Shown one piece after another: positions 35,437 to 46,405 of a DNA stretch of 64,000 bases (positions are counted from its first letter, which is position 1; the number at the start of each line of letters is the position of its first letter). A model generated the notes under the pieces. The model worked only from the letters and a program-made list of their open reading frames with translations, was not told the DNA's origin and did not search any database. The stretch spans positions 372,001-436,000 of the forward strand of contig JAKJXP020000018.1 of the NCBI GenBank assembly GCA_022225965.2. Reading direction: 5' to 3'. A program made the translations under genes and the position numbers. The DNA is from Diatrype stigma (Eukaryota > Ascomycota > Sordariomycetes > Xylariales > Diatrypaceae).

Positions 35437-36130
35437 TGGGATTAGGGGGGTGGGAGGGGGGATATGGGATAGTGTTTTGTCAACGAGAAATCACCTCGGA
35501 CAGTACCTATGCGGTAGACATATGAATACCAAGTAGATACAAGCATTATCAATTTAATTAAGCCGTACGTGCCGCGGCGCCACTGCTGTGAACAGAGTGC
35601 GTGCGAATGCGTACTTACCTTCTTCTGCTTGTACTTACTAGCAGGGGCGGCTGACTATCGTCACACGTTGAGTAGCAAGTATCTTGCACAGGTCAGGCAG
35701 GCTTCAGGGTTCTTGCGCCTGCATGAAGTGATATAGGGCAGTAAATCTTGGGTATAGTTACGGGCCATGCATTTCAGGCATGTTGAAACGAGTAGGCGCT
35801 TCATAGCTAGGAACTCTGTAACTAATTAGAGTATGTGCTGGAATCGGAAATGGAATTCCTGGCATGTTTGAGAGTTACACAGTGACTTGATCAACGATCG
35901 AGTCATGGTTAAGCGTCCGGTCTTGCTCATTTATATGATGAATACCAAACTTTTTTTTTTTCTTGCCCCCCCTTCTCTTTTGAAGATGGAGTAACTCTAC
36001 TATCAATTTTCTTCTTTTCACACTTAAAGTAAGAATTTGAAGAATCTTGTTTCTCCGGCCGTCAAGATAGTGAATCCCAGGGGGCTCAAATTCTCGCCTC
36101 CTCCTGTTCTCTTTCTGCATTACCCCCCCC

Positions 36131-36140
36131 NNNNNNNNNN
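36131..36140. other. Assembly gap (10 N)
   Basis: Ten undetermined bases lie between a run of eight C and CCCC followed by a run of T. The flanking homopolymers are a likely reason for the gap, and its true length is unknown. Confidence 0.99.
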
Positions 36141-39100
36141 CCCCTGTTTTTTTTTTTTTTCTTTCTTTCTTCACTTTCATCTTTATATGTCATTCCAGAC
36201 CAGCGCGTGTATCTTGTCTGCATAGACGGTTTACCGCGCGGAATATTAACCGCAGGTTAATGCGTGCCATATGTCTGTATTTAGTATAAAAACGGGCAAA
36301 CCCGTGTATGAAAAGAATAATGATAATAATAGAATATCGTCCGGTTTTAGTCCCTATCACCACGCTGTGGCAAAGGCATTTGTGTAATCTTCGCAGTAAA
36401 ATATGTGCTAAGCCATGATCCGAGAATATCTCCCGGGGTACGAAGAGAATTATAACTGAAACCCTTTGAATTTCCCAATAACATCTATTTTAGCCATGAC
36501 CGTTTCCCATTTCTACCCAGGAACATACATCATTCTCACCATATGGCGGTACTGAACATCTTCTGTCTTTGATGTACACAGTAAAGAGCGCCTACTAGAT
36601 TGACTATGTATCATTGCAGTCTATGGCAAACAGCTTCCTTCACAATACCGCATAATCGTTAGTTTTGCTATCTGATATATGCTTTATGTACATATTGGTA
36701 TTGCAGGAGAAAAGCCTGGCAAATAGGTATTATTCGGGCTTTCATTTACAGTCTGTCCCCCTTATAGCAACAGGGGATACTGCTAGCGTCAACAGATTCA
36801 TGGTATGGCCGTGCTGTAAAAGCAACTAATATACTCTAGGTGTCTGCTTCCAGTGTTCTTAGACATGGGGCCCGTTACCAAAATCCAGTCCCCTGGAAAT
36901 CACAGGCCTCGGTGACACACTCAGTGACCATCTTTGTAGGGGTAGGCTTATGATCATGGAGTTTCTTAGAGTGCCGCTGATCTTTTCCAGTAGGAAGACC
37001 AGTTGTATTAGGTTATTTGCACATCCCTGTGAAGGTCTATGAGCAAGCATTCTGCAGAATCCCCACAACCTCAAGACCCTTACCAGAATTCGTGACTTCA
37101 CCAAATGCCTTAGGAAGTGCTCACCGCTATACAATATGACGCAAAAAGTTGCCCTGTTCATCGAGGTGCTGTTCGAGGGCGGAGTATCAACAAACACTCT
37201 GGCCTATGGAGCATTCAATGCCTGACGACGATCAGGAGGAAAACAAGGTGAATAACGTCGACAATGGCGCTTAAAGTAAAACCAGAGCAGAAAAATCTTG
37301 ATCCGGGGCATAATCTGCCCAATGGTTCCTTGTATGTACCTTGCTCCTTGCAGGCTTTCGTGGATACGGCAAGAAGGAGCTTCTACTTACATATCTAGCC
37401 GATCATATCGACTACTATCCCATCAACGTCTTCAACAGCTCATATATGTAACATGTAACGATAAAGCCCTGACTATTCAGAGCACCATGCGGGGAACTCC
37501 CATGTCAATGTTCGGGTAGAGGATACCATGACGGCTAGTTGATGTCGCTCTCCCGACCTTGGCGGAGCCTTGGTGTTACTATTGCAACGATTCTAAGCTC
37601 GGAATGGGACTGAATACCGTACTCAAGAGGGTCTGTCAGGTTGTTAGCACTTATCAAGATCGAGATGACACGTCAACATGTAAGGTCAGGATTCCTGCAC
37701 ACTACTTCGTATGTGGAAAGACTCTCCGGTATTTACATGATCCTCGTGTTATAATCACCCTTATGTTTGCATTGATACATAAACCAACTGGAGCTTCTAT
37801 CCCGGCTTCTATCCTAGCACGGCTGCAGTATGTCCGGAATTCCAGGTTACAGCTTGGTTCTTGCATACACATGTTGCTACTCCGTTGGGTGTCCCCTGCA
37901 ACAGCTACGTAGCGAGCTCATAGGCAAATCACGAGGCGCATGATGTTGGGCCAGCAGAAACTGAGAGGCATCCTCTAGCGGAAGGCACAACTGGAGAAGC
38001 AGAATAGATGGGACCTATCCGGCGCCTTGAATGAAAATCCCACATGAAGCCACCGGATGAGGTCTTAGTTATATGACTTTGTCCGTGAGGAGTGGAGCTC
38101 AATCGGGGACTTTGCGCAAACCCCTGAACGCTGTGACCTTGGTGCTTTGAGCAGGCTTTTCATCGGCCGTCCGAGTCCGTCCAACCTACCTGCCACTAAT
38201 CACTAGGCGTTTCACATTGAGGATATTATGGTATTCCCGTATAATTGCAAAACCCAGTGAAGCTATGCGCAGTCATATATATGGCATAGCATCTATTTGA
38301 CAATAAGGCCAATATCTAAGTACCAAGTAAGTGATATGAATATGCCATAAGTGAAGTCATGCTTCGCAGCTGAGAAGCATGGCACAAAATTTGGGGCATG
38401 TTAACATGATTGCCGGGAGAGAACCAAGGTCTTCTTCCTACAGCATGTCATGGACGTATGGTTAATGACAGCAAGAAAACGAAGCAAAACCGAAGAATCC
38501 AGCCTTGTTTCCTGCTCGACGATGGCAAATATTACTACCTTATCCTCTTATTGAGTTAGCATTTCCGCGGAGTTTCTGTATCTTACTGGGAGAGAACGAT
38601 TCTTCGCCATTAAGGCCAATTTCGCATCATTTGCCTTGATAAGTATGAGCAGAATAGCTACACCCTAGTACGTCTGTGGAAGTATGGTCTACAAGCAACA
38701 TGCACCTAGTGAGACTCACAGTATGGGCTTCGATGAATGTGGCTTGAGCCTATGTGCCTTATACATGACCAGTAATTGTTGCGCCAGGAAAGATGCAGGA
38801 TAAGATGGATGAAGGCACAGTGCTGAGCAACTTGTATATCTTGTTCTCCGTCACGTCACGTTTATAGATTGTCATGATTATATATATTTATATGATCCAG
38901 AGCCTTGGAAACCTGGAACCTCATCGCAGTGACTTGAGAATCGGTTAGATATTGGCTGAATAGGAATCTGTGCAAGTTGTAGCCCAATGGGAGGGGTGGT
39001 TCTGATCTCGTAGGTATGTCTCGAATGAATCTCACCTCTTATATGATGTTATAGATGATGTTTGACAGGAAGGTTCTCCCGGCTCCGAACACAGCTAAGT

Positions 39101-39534
39101 AAGGATGGTCAAGATATGGGTTCGCACGCTCGCTTCATTAGGTACTATCTAGCCAGGTATCATGCAGAAGCTCTTGCTGCACCATTTCCTGCACCATAGG
39201 CCTGAAGTATCCTGATTTGAAAGCGCTTGTTTTCTGCACTGGCTGGACTTGGAAACAATGTCACAAGTTGGTTAAACCATTCAGAGAATTTCAGACAAAG
39301 CACCTTGAGAAGCCTGACCTAATGTGGGCTTTCTTGGCGGAACAAGGGAAATCCCGAGGCACTGGTAATCTACCTAGATACCTACAGGTACCTACCCACC
39401 CGCCTAGCTCAGCCCCTCACCAGCGATAACACTACTAGAGTTGCTAAATCAAATCAACTAAGATGTTACGACACCATCATATGGCGCATCATATGGCGCA
39501 TCAATGAAACAAACACCACCTGCATTATGGACGT

Positions 39535-39905
39535 CTTTCCTGTCGGCCAGAATCAGCATCGATGCATTCAAGCTACCTACATACATCTAAAGTCATGGAT
39601 AAACATAGTTCGCAGCAATGCCTACATGTGTAGCCGCAGTCAAAAAAGCACCCTGATCGTGGCAAAGTGATCCTGCTGGTAAATATCAAGGTAAACAATC
39701 TCTACTTAGGGAGACCTATCAAAAGGGGTCATTGAAAGGTTTGGCCCACCACATAGATGTTGTAGATAATTTAAGGGTAGATAATTTAAGGTTGGTGGAT
39801 GATGTAAGCAGGGTCTATGAATGGTGGCAGAGTCAAAAAGTAGGGAAGTCACAACCCACGATTGACAGGGTATTAGGTAAACAACAGAGCCTCAAACTAT
39901 ATAGG
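39535..39905 (+). repeat. Left arm of a long degenerate inverted repeat
   Basis: The reverse complement of this segment aligns, with gaps, to 41526-41972. Shared blocks include TTTGAGGCTCTGTTGT, ACTTCCCTACTTTTTGACTC, GCCAGCAGGATC-like sequence, TTGCTGCGAAC, GATGCATCGATGC and TTCTGGCCGACAGGAAAG. Many differences are C/T or G/A changes. It may be an arm of a foldback element or a solo terminal repeat of a retroelement. Confidence 0.8.
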
Positions 39906-40019
39906 GGGTTATAGACAATGCAACATCGTCGACAACAAACTAGATGATGAACCAACAGTGCAAAAGAACTTGGATTGATTGACAGAAATGAACAGAGAAA
40001 TTGCCAAAAAGGAAGGAGC

Positions 40020-40138
40020 TCACCTCCCCGGACTCGAACCGAGAGCCTCTACCATGCACGAATCTCTTGTTACTCCTACCGAGGTAAGAATTCCAAGGCG
40101 AACCGGAAAGTAGCACGCTGCCATTGCGCCAGAGGTGA
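40020..40138 (-). tRNA. tRNA gene with a 48-nt intron, probably Arg (anticodon CCG)
   Basis: On the minus strand the ends TCACCTC and GAGGTGA pair as a 7-bp acceptor stem. A D arm (GCGC-AATGGCA-GCGT) and a T arm (CTCGG-TTCGAGT-CCGGG) are clear. The anticodon stem forms between CTACT and GGTAG only if 40055-40102 is removed as an intron placed after base 37, the usual site. The loop then reads TTCCGGT with anticodon CCG. Five T residues about 10 nt after the 3' end can act as the Pol III terminator. The variable loop is 5 nt, so it is not a Ser or Leu tRNA. The isotype depends on the intron model and is less certain than the tRNA itself. Confidence 0.72.
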
Positions 40139-40155
40139 TCCTAAAGTAGCACGCT
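40107..40155. repeat. Direct repeat of a 13-bp tRNA segment
   Basis: The 13-mer AAAGTAGCACGCT occurs at 40107-40119, inside the tRNA gene (D-arm end and anticodon stem), and again at 40143-40155, just upstream of the tRNA 5' end. This is a partial duplication of the tRNA gene's own sequence. Confidence 0.9.
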
Positions 40156-41525
40156 ACAGCTGGAACTGAGTGAGCTTGTGAAATTTTTCGCTCTTATCCT
40201 GGTAATTATCGTTAGTGAGGGGCTGGGCTACCATGGTAACGGGCACCTGCAGTGCCTTGGAATTCTCGGGATTTCTCTTGTTCCGCTAAGAAACTGGGGG
40301 CACACTATTTAGGCAAGTGCCGCGGCATGCAGCTAAGGGGCTCGGGCTCATATTCGAGGAAGATACCAGTCAAGATAAGAGCTACCTAAAGGTGCTTTAT
40401 CTGAACAGTAACTTAACTTGTCACTGCGTTGCCAAACCAATTCAGTCAAGAAAACAAGCGCTTCAAGCGCTTTCAAATTAGAATACTTCAAGGTCTATTG
40501 TGCAGGGAGCTTCTGCATGCTGTGCATGATACCTGGCAGCTGCCTGGATAGTGAAGGAGCGTGCTAATTCATGTCTTGGCGACCACTTACCTGTGTCCGG
40601 AAATTATCGGATAACGGATCACTTCCTATCATATAACGCATACTCTATGTTCATCTCTACTCTAACATCTAGGTTTAAAGCCTGTCTAGGATTTGCATTC
40701 ATAGCATTAACATAAGTGTAAATCGACCATTCATTAACAATGTATAACAGGGGCTTAGTGCCCCCAACCTATTACCCTCAACCTATACAGCTTAACCAAA
40801 TACATCTCCAGTAAAGCGCAAATATATCCAATAGGTATCATCACATATGCGTACTATATCAAACAGTGATTTACGATTTATTTCTGACATAAGCTAACTA
40901 CCTAGAAACCATGAATCTAGAAAGACCTAGCCCTAACCATATTCATTGGTCGGGCTCTGCGAAGTGTGCACCATAATGACGTTCCATTAAATGTGGGCTT
41001 GCCCCTATATGTGAACAATGGAGCCGGAAGATAACATAAGGGGCGAGGTACATTCTAGGTATGTAGACTTGTCAAAGCCAGTCCCATCAGACTGTAAGTT
41101 ATACGATGTCCTATTCAGCTAATATCAGATCCTAAGGTTGTTCGATATAATGTCTTGGTCCCCAAGTCATTATCATACGGCTTCAGGTTTGCAAGGCTCT
41201 GGGTCATGTGTATATAATCAAGACAATTTACAAGGGACTTAAAACATGATAACCAAGTTGCTTAAGACTGTGCTTTTGCGTTTCTTGTTCTGCATTCTCT
41301 TTAATTGGTCGTTTATAAGACACATAGAATCAAGCCATATATATCGAACTCAGTTTACCCTTTTGATAGGAAATTAACCTTATTAACAAGACGTATCTCC
41401 TCTCAATAAGGTAAACAAGCCATGTATAAATGCCAATCCAATAGAAAAGGGAAATAGCAATAGCTGCCATGGTTAAGCAAGAAACAAAGCTGGATTCCTC
41501 ACGATGTTGCATTATCAGTAACCTG

Positions 41526-41972
41526 TCTATATAGGTAGTTTGAGGCTCTGTTGTGTACCTAATACTCTGTCAATCATGGGTTGCCACTTCCCTACTTTTT
41601 GACTCTGCCACCACTTCGTAAATCCTGCTGAGATCACTCACCATTCTTATATCATTTACTTCGTACTTACATGAAGTTACATAATGGGCCAAGCCCTTCC
41701 ATACCTGGTTTTAATAGGGCTCCCTATAGAATTCCGTCATTATTTAGGTACCTAGCAGCTCCCTTAGATACCTCGGACCCTGTTATTTGCCAGCAGGATC
41801 ATTCTAGCACAATCAAGATTCTTGTTGGACCGCATCTATACATGTAGGTAGGCGTTGCTGCGAACGATGTTTGCTCATGACTTCAGGAGACTCGAATTTA
41901 GGTGTATGTAGGTGGTCAGATATTGGATGCATCGATGCCAAACTTCATGTTGGTTCTGGCCGACAGGAAAGC
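41526..41972 (-). repeat. Right arm of a long degenerate inverted repeat
   Basis: This aligns in reverse orientation with 39535-39905. It is longer than the left arm because of short extra segments. Together the arms enclose about 1.6 kb with the tRNA gene. Confidence 0.8.
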
Positions 41973-42214
41973 TTCGGATACCCATGGTACAGGCGGTGCT
42001 TGTAAACAACGCTACGAAGTATGTGTTGTATATAATACGTGATGCATACCTATATAACCTCGTCTTCATCAATCAACGCCTGATCATATCGTATCAGGAA
42101 TGCAATGCATATATGCAAACCCGCCTACATAACAAGAAGCATGCATGCATGTCTTTGGACCATTGCCTCCCTCCCCCTCCCTGCCCAGTCTCAAACGGAC
42201 TGACAAGAGAAGGC

Positions 42215-45076
42215 TCAAAACAAGCACTCCCTCACCCGCCCCGCCCGGCCCAGCTCGTACTCGACCCAGCGCGCGACGCCGCGGCGGCTCGGCACGAGGA
42301 CCGCGCCGGGGTTCATGACGTGGCAGCCCTCGTACGTGAGGCAGAAGGGGGGCGCGGTCGGGTCGACGAGCATCAGCGCCGTCGGCAGCGGGTACAGGTG
42401 CAGGGCCGCGGCGCGGTCCCAGAGCACCGGCCGCACGGCCGCGTCCCGGAACGGCGCCAGGTACCCCTGGTCCAGCAGCGTCTTGACGAGCCGCCGCGCC
42501 GTGCGCACGTCGTGCGACAGCGGCGCTTCTCCTCCTCCCTCCCTCGCCCTTGCCCTTGCCCTGGCCGGTTTGGCCTTGGCGGCAGCATGGCCTTCGTCGT
42601 CGACCTCCATGGCATCGTGATCGTTGGCAGCAGCTCGCCTTTCGTCGTCGTCGATGTGGTTTGCATCGACAGCGCCGTCATCTTCTTCGTCGCCGTCGCC
42701 CTCCTCCTCGTCTCGCTCAGATGACTTGAGACGCACGGCGTGCCGCCGCATGCGCGCCGCCATGTCGTCCCGGAAGACGACGATCTCGTGCGCGGGGCCG
42801 AAGACCGAGATGCGGGCCGGGTTGGTAGTCCAGATCGCCTCACCACCACTAGCACTGGCACCACTACCAGCACCACCTTCCTTTTCCCTCTCCTTCTCCC
42901 TAACGCCAAGCTCCGCATTCGCCGAAGCGAACGCCCTGCGGACGCGGCTCGTGAACAGGTCGGGGACGGGGGCGCGGGGCAGCGGCACGGCGGCGCCGGC
43001 GCCGAAGGCCGACGCCCAGCCGTCGTTGTCGCCCGGCACGAAGGCGAAGGTGGCCGACTGCAGCAGCGTCGGGAAGTCCGACAGCACCGACGCCAGGGCG
43101 TCGAAGTGCTCCTTGTACTCGACGCTGCCGTTCCCCCCACCGCCCCCGCCGCCGTGGGACGCCGCCATGACCGCGTGCCGCGTGAAGCTGCCCGCCAGCA
43201 CGAACGCCATGGGGCTGCGGCCCTCGGGCTCCGTGGCGTACGCCGCCAGGATCTTGCGCAGCGCCTCGAGCGCCCGCGGCTGGTCGAGGTTCAGCTCGCC
43301 GACGAGGACGACGCGGCCGCGGCTCGGGAGGTCGGCGGCGATGGCGTTGATGGTGGTCGCGTGGCCGCCGTCGGCGTCCGAGCTCGGTAGTAATGATTGT
43401 TGTTGCTGTTGTTGCCGTCGTGGCGGGTGATGATGATGATGGTGCAGGATGCGCTGCTCGAGCTTGCGCATGCGCGCGCCCGACGCGCGCTCGCTGCCCA
43501 CGCCCAGGAAGTCGATCCAGCCGAACCCGCCCCCTATGGTGTGGTCCGGCCCGCCGTCGGGGCCGCTGATGCCGAGCGTGGCCCGGCGCTTCTCGCACGG
43601 CGGCTGCCCGACGAAGAAGCCCTGGAACCGGCCCCCGATCAGGCCGCCGACGCCGCTGCTCCCGCCGAGGCCCTTGCCCGTCGACTCTTCCTCCTCCTCG
43701 TACACGCCGTCCGCGAGCACGATCATGCCCGGCGTGAACCAGGCCGAGTCCTCGGGGATGGCCACCGCCTGCCGCAGGTCCAGCGCGATGGTCCCCGTGA
43801 GGTCGCTGATGGCCAGGTCCCCCGTCGGCAGGATCGAGAGGAGCCCAAGCAGCATGTGGTGGCTGCCGTGGCGGCCGAGCAGGTTGGCTATGGGCGTGAT
43901 CTTGTGGGTTTGTTGATTCGTTAGCCCGGATGAGGCAGATCGCTTCAGGGAGGGGGGGCCCTTGGTACTCGCGACCGCCGAGCTTTGGAAAGATTCGTTT
44001 CGGAGGAGCCGCTGGTGTATGACGTTGTATCTATTCCTGAACAGGGCTGTTTTGTGTGACGCCGGCGGCATTATTGATGGTTTAGAAGAGTCCCTGCATG
44101 TATTGTTTTATTAGCTTCTCGTTGACATACAACACACATGAGCCTAGAATTGACGAGTATATATATACCTTTCAAAATGCTTCTTCGCGACGTTGTACAC
44201 CATGCGTGGCTGGTCATACGCACTTATAACTTTCAGCCACTTCCTGGGATCGTTCAGCCCCTCGTCGTCGGCCTCCTCCTCTTCGACGCCAAGTCCTGAC
44301 ATGCCGAAGCTTGTCGCGCTGTCCTCGCGGGTGAGATGGGTCAGCGGCCGCAAGCCCAGCCTCGTGTTGGACAGGTCGGCCTCCTGCGCCGGCTCCAGGA
44401 CCAGGCTGTTCTGGCGGCCGAGCTCGCGGCCGGCGACGATGCGGCCGCCGCTCATGTTGCCCTCGAGGGCCTTCAGGATGTCCTTGAGCTCGCTGCTGGC
44501 GCCGTCCACGATGACGCCGCCGTTGCGGTTCTTCCAGCCCTTGGCCACCTCCTCCAGCACCTTCTCGGCCAGGCCCTCCTCGCGCCATGCCGAGCCGCAG
44601 TGCCGGCCGATGAAGGCCGCGAGCTCCTGCAGCGCCGACGAGGTCAGCGTCAGGCTGTGCTTCTTGGTGAAGGTCCGGAACGCCAGCGGCCGCAGGGTCG
44701 CGGGCGGGAGGAGGATGGGCAGGATGGTCGCCTTCGTGACGGGCGGGGCGAACGGTCGGGGCGTGTGGGCCGGGGTGCCGAAGGCCGTCGACGAGGAGGG
44801 GATCGTATCTGGGGGCGGCCGCGATGTCGGCTTGGGCGCAAAGATGGAGGCCTTTGTGGATTTATTGGCCTGCATTTTGGAGGCCGAGGAGCGTCTTCGG
44901 GGTCTTGAGTCTTGGGTCTTGGGTCTTGGGAGGGTTGGAGGGCTCGAGGGTTCAAATAACGATGGGAACTTCCTCGGTCGGTCTCTCGAGTCACTCGGGG
45001 TTGCTGAGACCTCGCTCGTAGGGGACCTTGTATGGGACGTTGTATGGGGATGTTTATCTTGATACAGTGGTGGCAT
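42215..45076 (-). CDS. dpb2: DNA polymerase epsilon subunit B (Dpb2)
   Basis: Two exons, 45076-44169 and 44093-42215, joined over a 75-nt intron (GTATAT...ATGCAG), encode 928 residues. The junction reads KKHFERDSSKPSIMPPASHK, as in fungal Dpb2. The N-terminal part holds the small helical domain (about 115-190) that in yeast contacts the GINS subunit Psf1. The second exon holds the OB fold and the inactive calcineurin-like phosphoesterase domain, with GELNLDQPRALEAL, FVLAGSFT, FVPGDNDGW and FGPAHEIVVFRDDM, and it ends in the conserved YEGCHVMNPGAV region. Dpb2 is the essential non-catalytic subunit that ties the leading-strand polymerase to the replicative helicase. Low-complexity inserts are unusual: His6 followed by Pro/Arg and Gln6 (exon 2), and a long acidic/Lys-Ala linker before the C-terminal block. 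The promoter carries MluI cell-cycle boxes. Confidence 0.94.
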
Positions 45077-45207
45077 ACATAATCATCTGGCTAATCTGTA
45101 ACTAAGTTAACGAATGGAACCTGGAATCAACAGCTCATACAATGTACATACATACATACGTCGTACATGCATGATCTTGGACTCCCGTTGGAAGTGGCAT
45201 ATGAGAG

Positions 45208-45213
45208 ACGCGT
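45208..45213. promoter_or_regulatory. MluI cell-cycle box (MCB), copy 1
   Basis: A perfect ACGCGT hexamer, 132 bp upstream of the dpb2 start codon. Confidence 0.65.
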
Positions 45214-45227
45214 CTTGGGCACTTTTA

Positions 45228-45233
45228 ACGCGT
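45228..45233. promoter_or_regulatory. MluI cell-cycle box (MCB), copy 2
   Basis: A second perfect ACGCGT, 20 bp from the first, so roughly two helical turns apart. Confidence 0.65.
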
Positions 45234-45543
45234 TAATGGGCTCTCGAAAGACCTTTAGCGCGAATAAGCCTGCAGGGGGGCTGCTCATTGGGTTGTGTTA
45301 GGGGACCCAGGGCGTTTTGTTCCCCGCCATTAGCGCCATTGGGTATCTCACCCCTGCAGCCCTGAGCTGAGTGCTGACAGCAACCAGCCCATCGGCCCCG
45401 GCTAGCCCCTGGTTACGGTTACGTCAACAAGATTCAGTTAGCTATCACCGATAAGAAATTTATCCCAAGCTGAAGTCGATGTCTGATGTCCTCAGTCACG
45501 AACTTATGAGGTAGAACATCTATAGCGGATACCATCGAAGCTT

Positions 45544-45558
45544 ATGCGATGCTGTTAG
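45544..45558 (+). other. Tiny upstream frame overlapping a start codon
   Basis: ATG CGA TGC TGT TAG begins 5 bp before the accepted start at 45549 and ends inside that coding sequence in another frame. If the transcript begins upstream of it, scanning ribosomes would meet this ATG first. Confidence 0.5.
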
Positions 45559-46405
45559 CAACAAGCCTTCGGGCAACCTCGGCGCGGGCAGGTCTTCTGT
45601 CCCGCCGGTATATCTCTACACTGAGCACAAATCCTCATATAGTCAGTGCAATCCCCTACAAGAAGGAAGCCCCTATTCGTACCATGTCCTATGGCTCACC
45701 AGCTTTGCTCCTAGAAAGTTTTTCCCAATGCCGCGATAAACGGTAGCCATGTCCTCACATACCTCGACACCAACCCCCCTTCGCACAGGCTAGCTATCGG
45801 CTCTACGACAGAAGTCCCGCCCACCCCGCAGACCTTCACTGAGAACCACGAGTTCTTAACGATCCTAAGCGACGTTCTCGCCAAGCACGCAGCGCAGGAC
45901 CCCTACCTGCAGGCACAAGCCCAAGTGTTCGCCGGCCCAGGCGGCGCGACCCTCGGCTCGGGAGGGGCGTTCTTTCCGCAGCAGCGGAGGCCGCGGGGCT
46001 CCAAGGACAACAGCGGTGCCGGCCTAGGCGCCGGAGGCGGGGCAGGAGGCGGGGGCGCCGGGGGCGCGAGTGCTCAAGGCGGTGCCGGGGGCGCTAGGGT
46101 AGGTGGACACGTCCATCTCAGCGACCTGAGGAACCCGCCCGACTTCGGCAGGATTGCCTGGCCCGAGGACATCCTCGGCAGCATCGAGGTGGATGGACAG
46201 GGGAATATCGTAGGCGAATTCCAGACAAGTGGGACGTATCGCATCGTCACCAATGAAGGAATGTAAGTCGCCATCGTGCTCCCTGCCCATCATAAATGAG
46301 GAACCTAGGTTTGCTAACTTTTCGTCAATTTGAAGCTTGGGTCTCAGTGATTATCTAAGGACGAAACTCGTCGAAAGACTTAAGGAGGAGGAAAGCAAGG
46401 GCTAA
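45549..46405 (+). CDS. Uncharacterised fungal protein, probably mitochondrial
   Basis: Three exons, 45549-45641, 45715-46262 and 46336-46405, encode 236 residues. The N-terminus (MLLATSLRATSARAGLLSRR) is basic and lacks acids, as in a mitochondrial presequence. The junction of exons 1 and 2 reads STNPHI/KVFPNAAINGSH, and that of exons 2 and 3 reads TNEGI/LGLSDYL; both are frame-exact. Gly-rich low complexity (about 120-165) separates an N-terminal region from a conserved-looking block HLSDLRNPPDFGRIAWPEDI and a C-terminal helix LVERLKEEESKG. I recall similar proteins in other filamentous fungi but know no function. The donor of intron 1 is GTCAGT, acceptable but not the commonest. It shares a promoter with dpb2. 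A five-codon upstream frame (45544-45558) overlaps the start codon. Confidence 0.75.

Larger units (their letters stand above)
35437..42214. other. AT-richer, gene-free block with one tRNA and a long inverted repeat
   Basis: About 6.8 kb that is visibly richer in A and T than the flanking genes, with stops throughout. It includes a sequencing gap at 36131-36140, one tRNA gene at 40020-40138 and two inverted repeat arms at 39535-39905 and 41526-41972. A few frames of 60-110 codons (36859-37197 minus; 37559-37912 plus; 39217-39429 plus) have protein-like composition but no domain I can name, and the second and third do not start with ATG. They could be mutated remnants of mobile elements. No intact gene is supported. 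Confidence 0.6.
45077..45548. promoter_or_regulatory. Divergent promoter with MluI cell-cycle boxes
   Basis: A 472-bp region between the start codons of dpb2 (leftward) and the 236-residue protein gene (rightward). It contains ACGCGT at 45208-45213 and at 45228-45233, exactly 20 bp apart, and an E2F-like TTTAGCGCGAA at 45254-45264. ACGCGT is the known binding core of MBF (Mbp1-Swi6 and fission yeast equivalents), which drives replication genes at G1/S. They lie about 130-190 bp from the dpb2 start. Confidence 0.7.

Noticed and set aside
41912..42724. 270-codon plus-strand frame
   Set aside because: Begins in the inverted repeat arm and runs antisense through dpb2; no domain.
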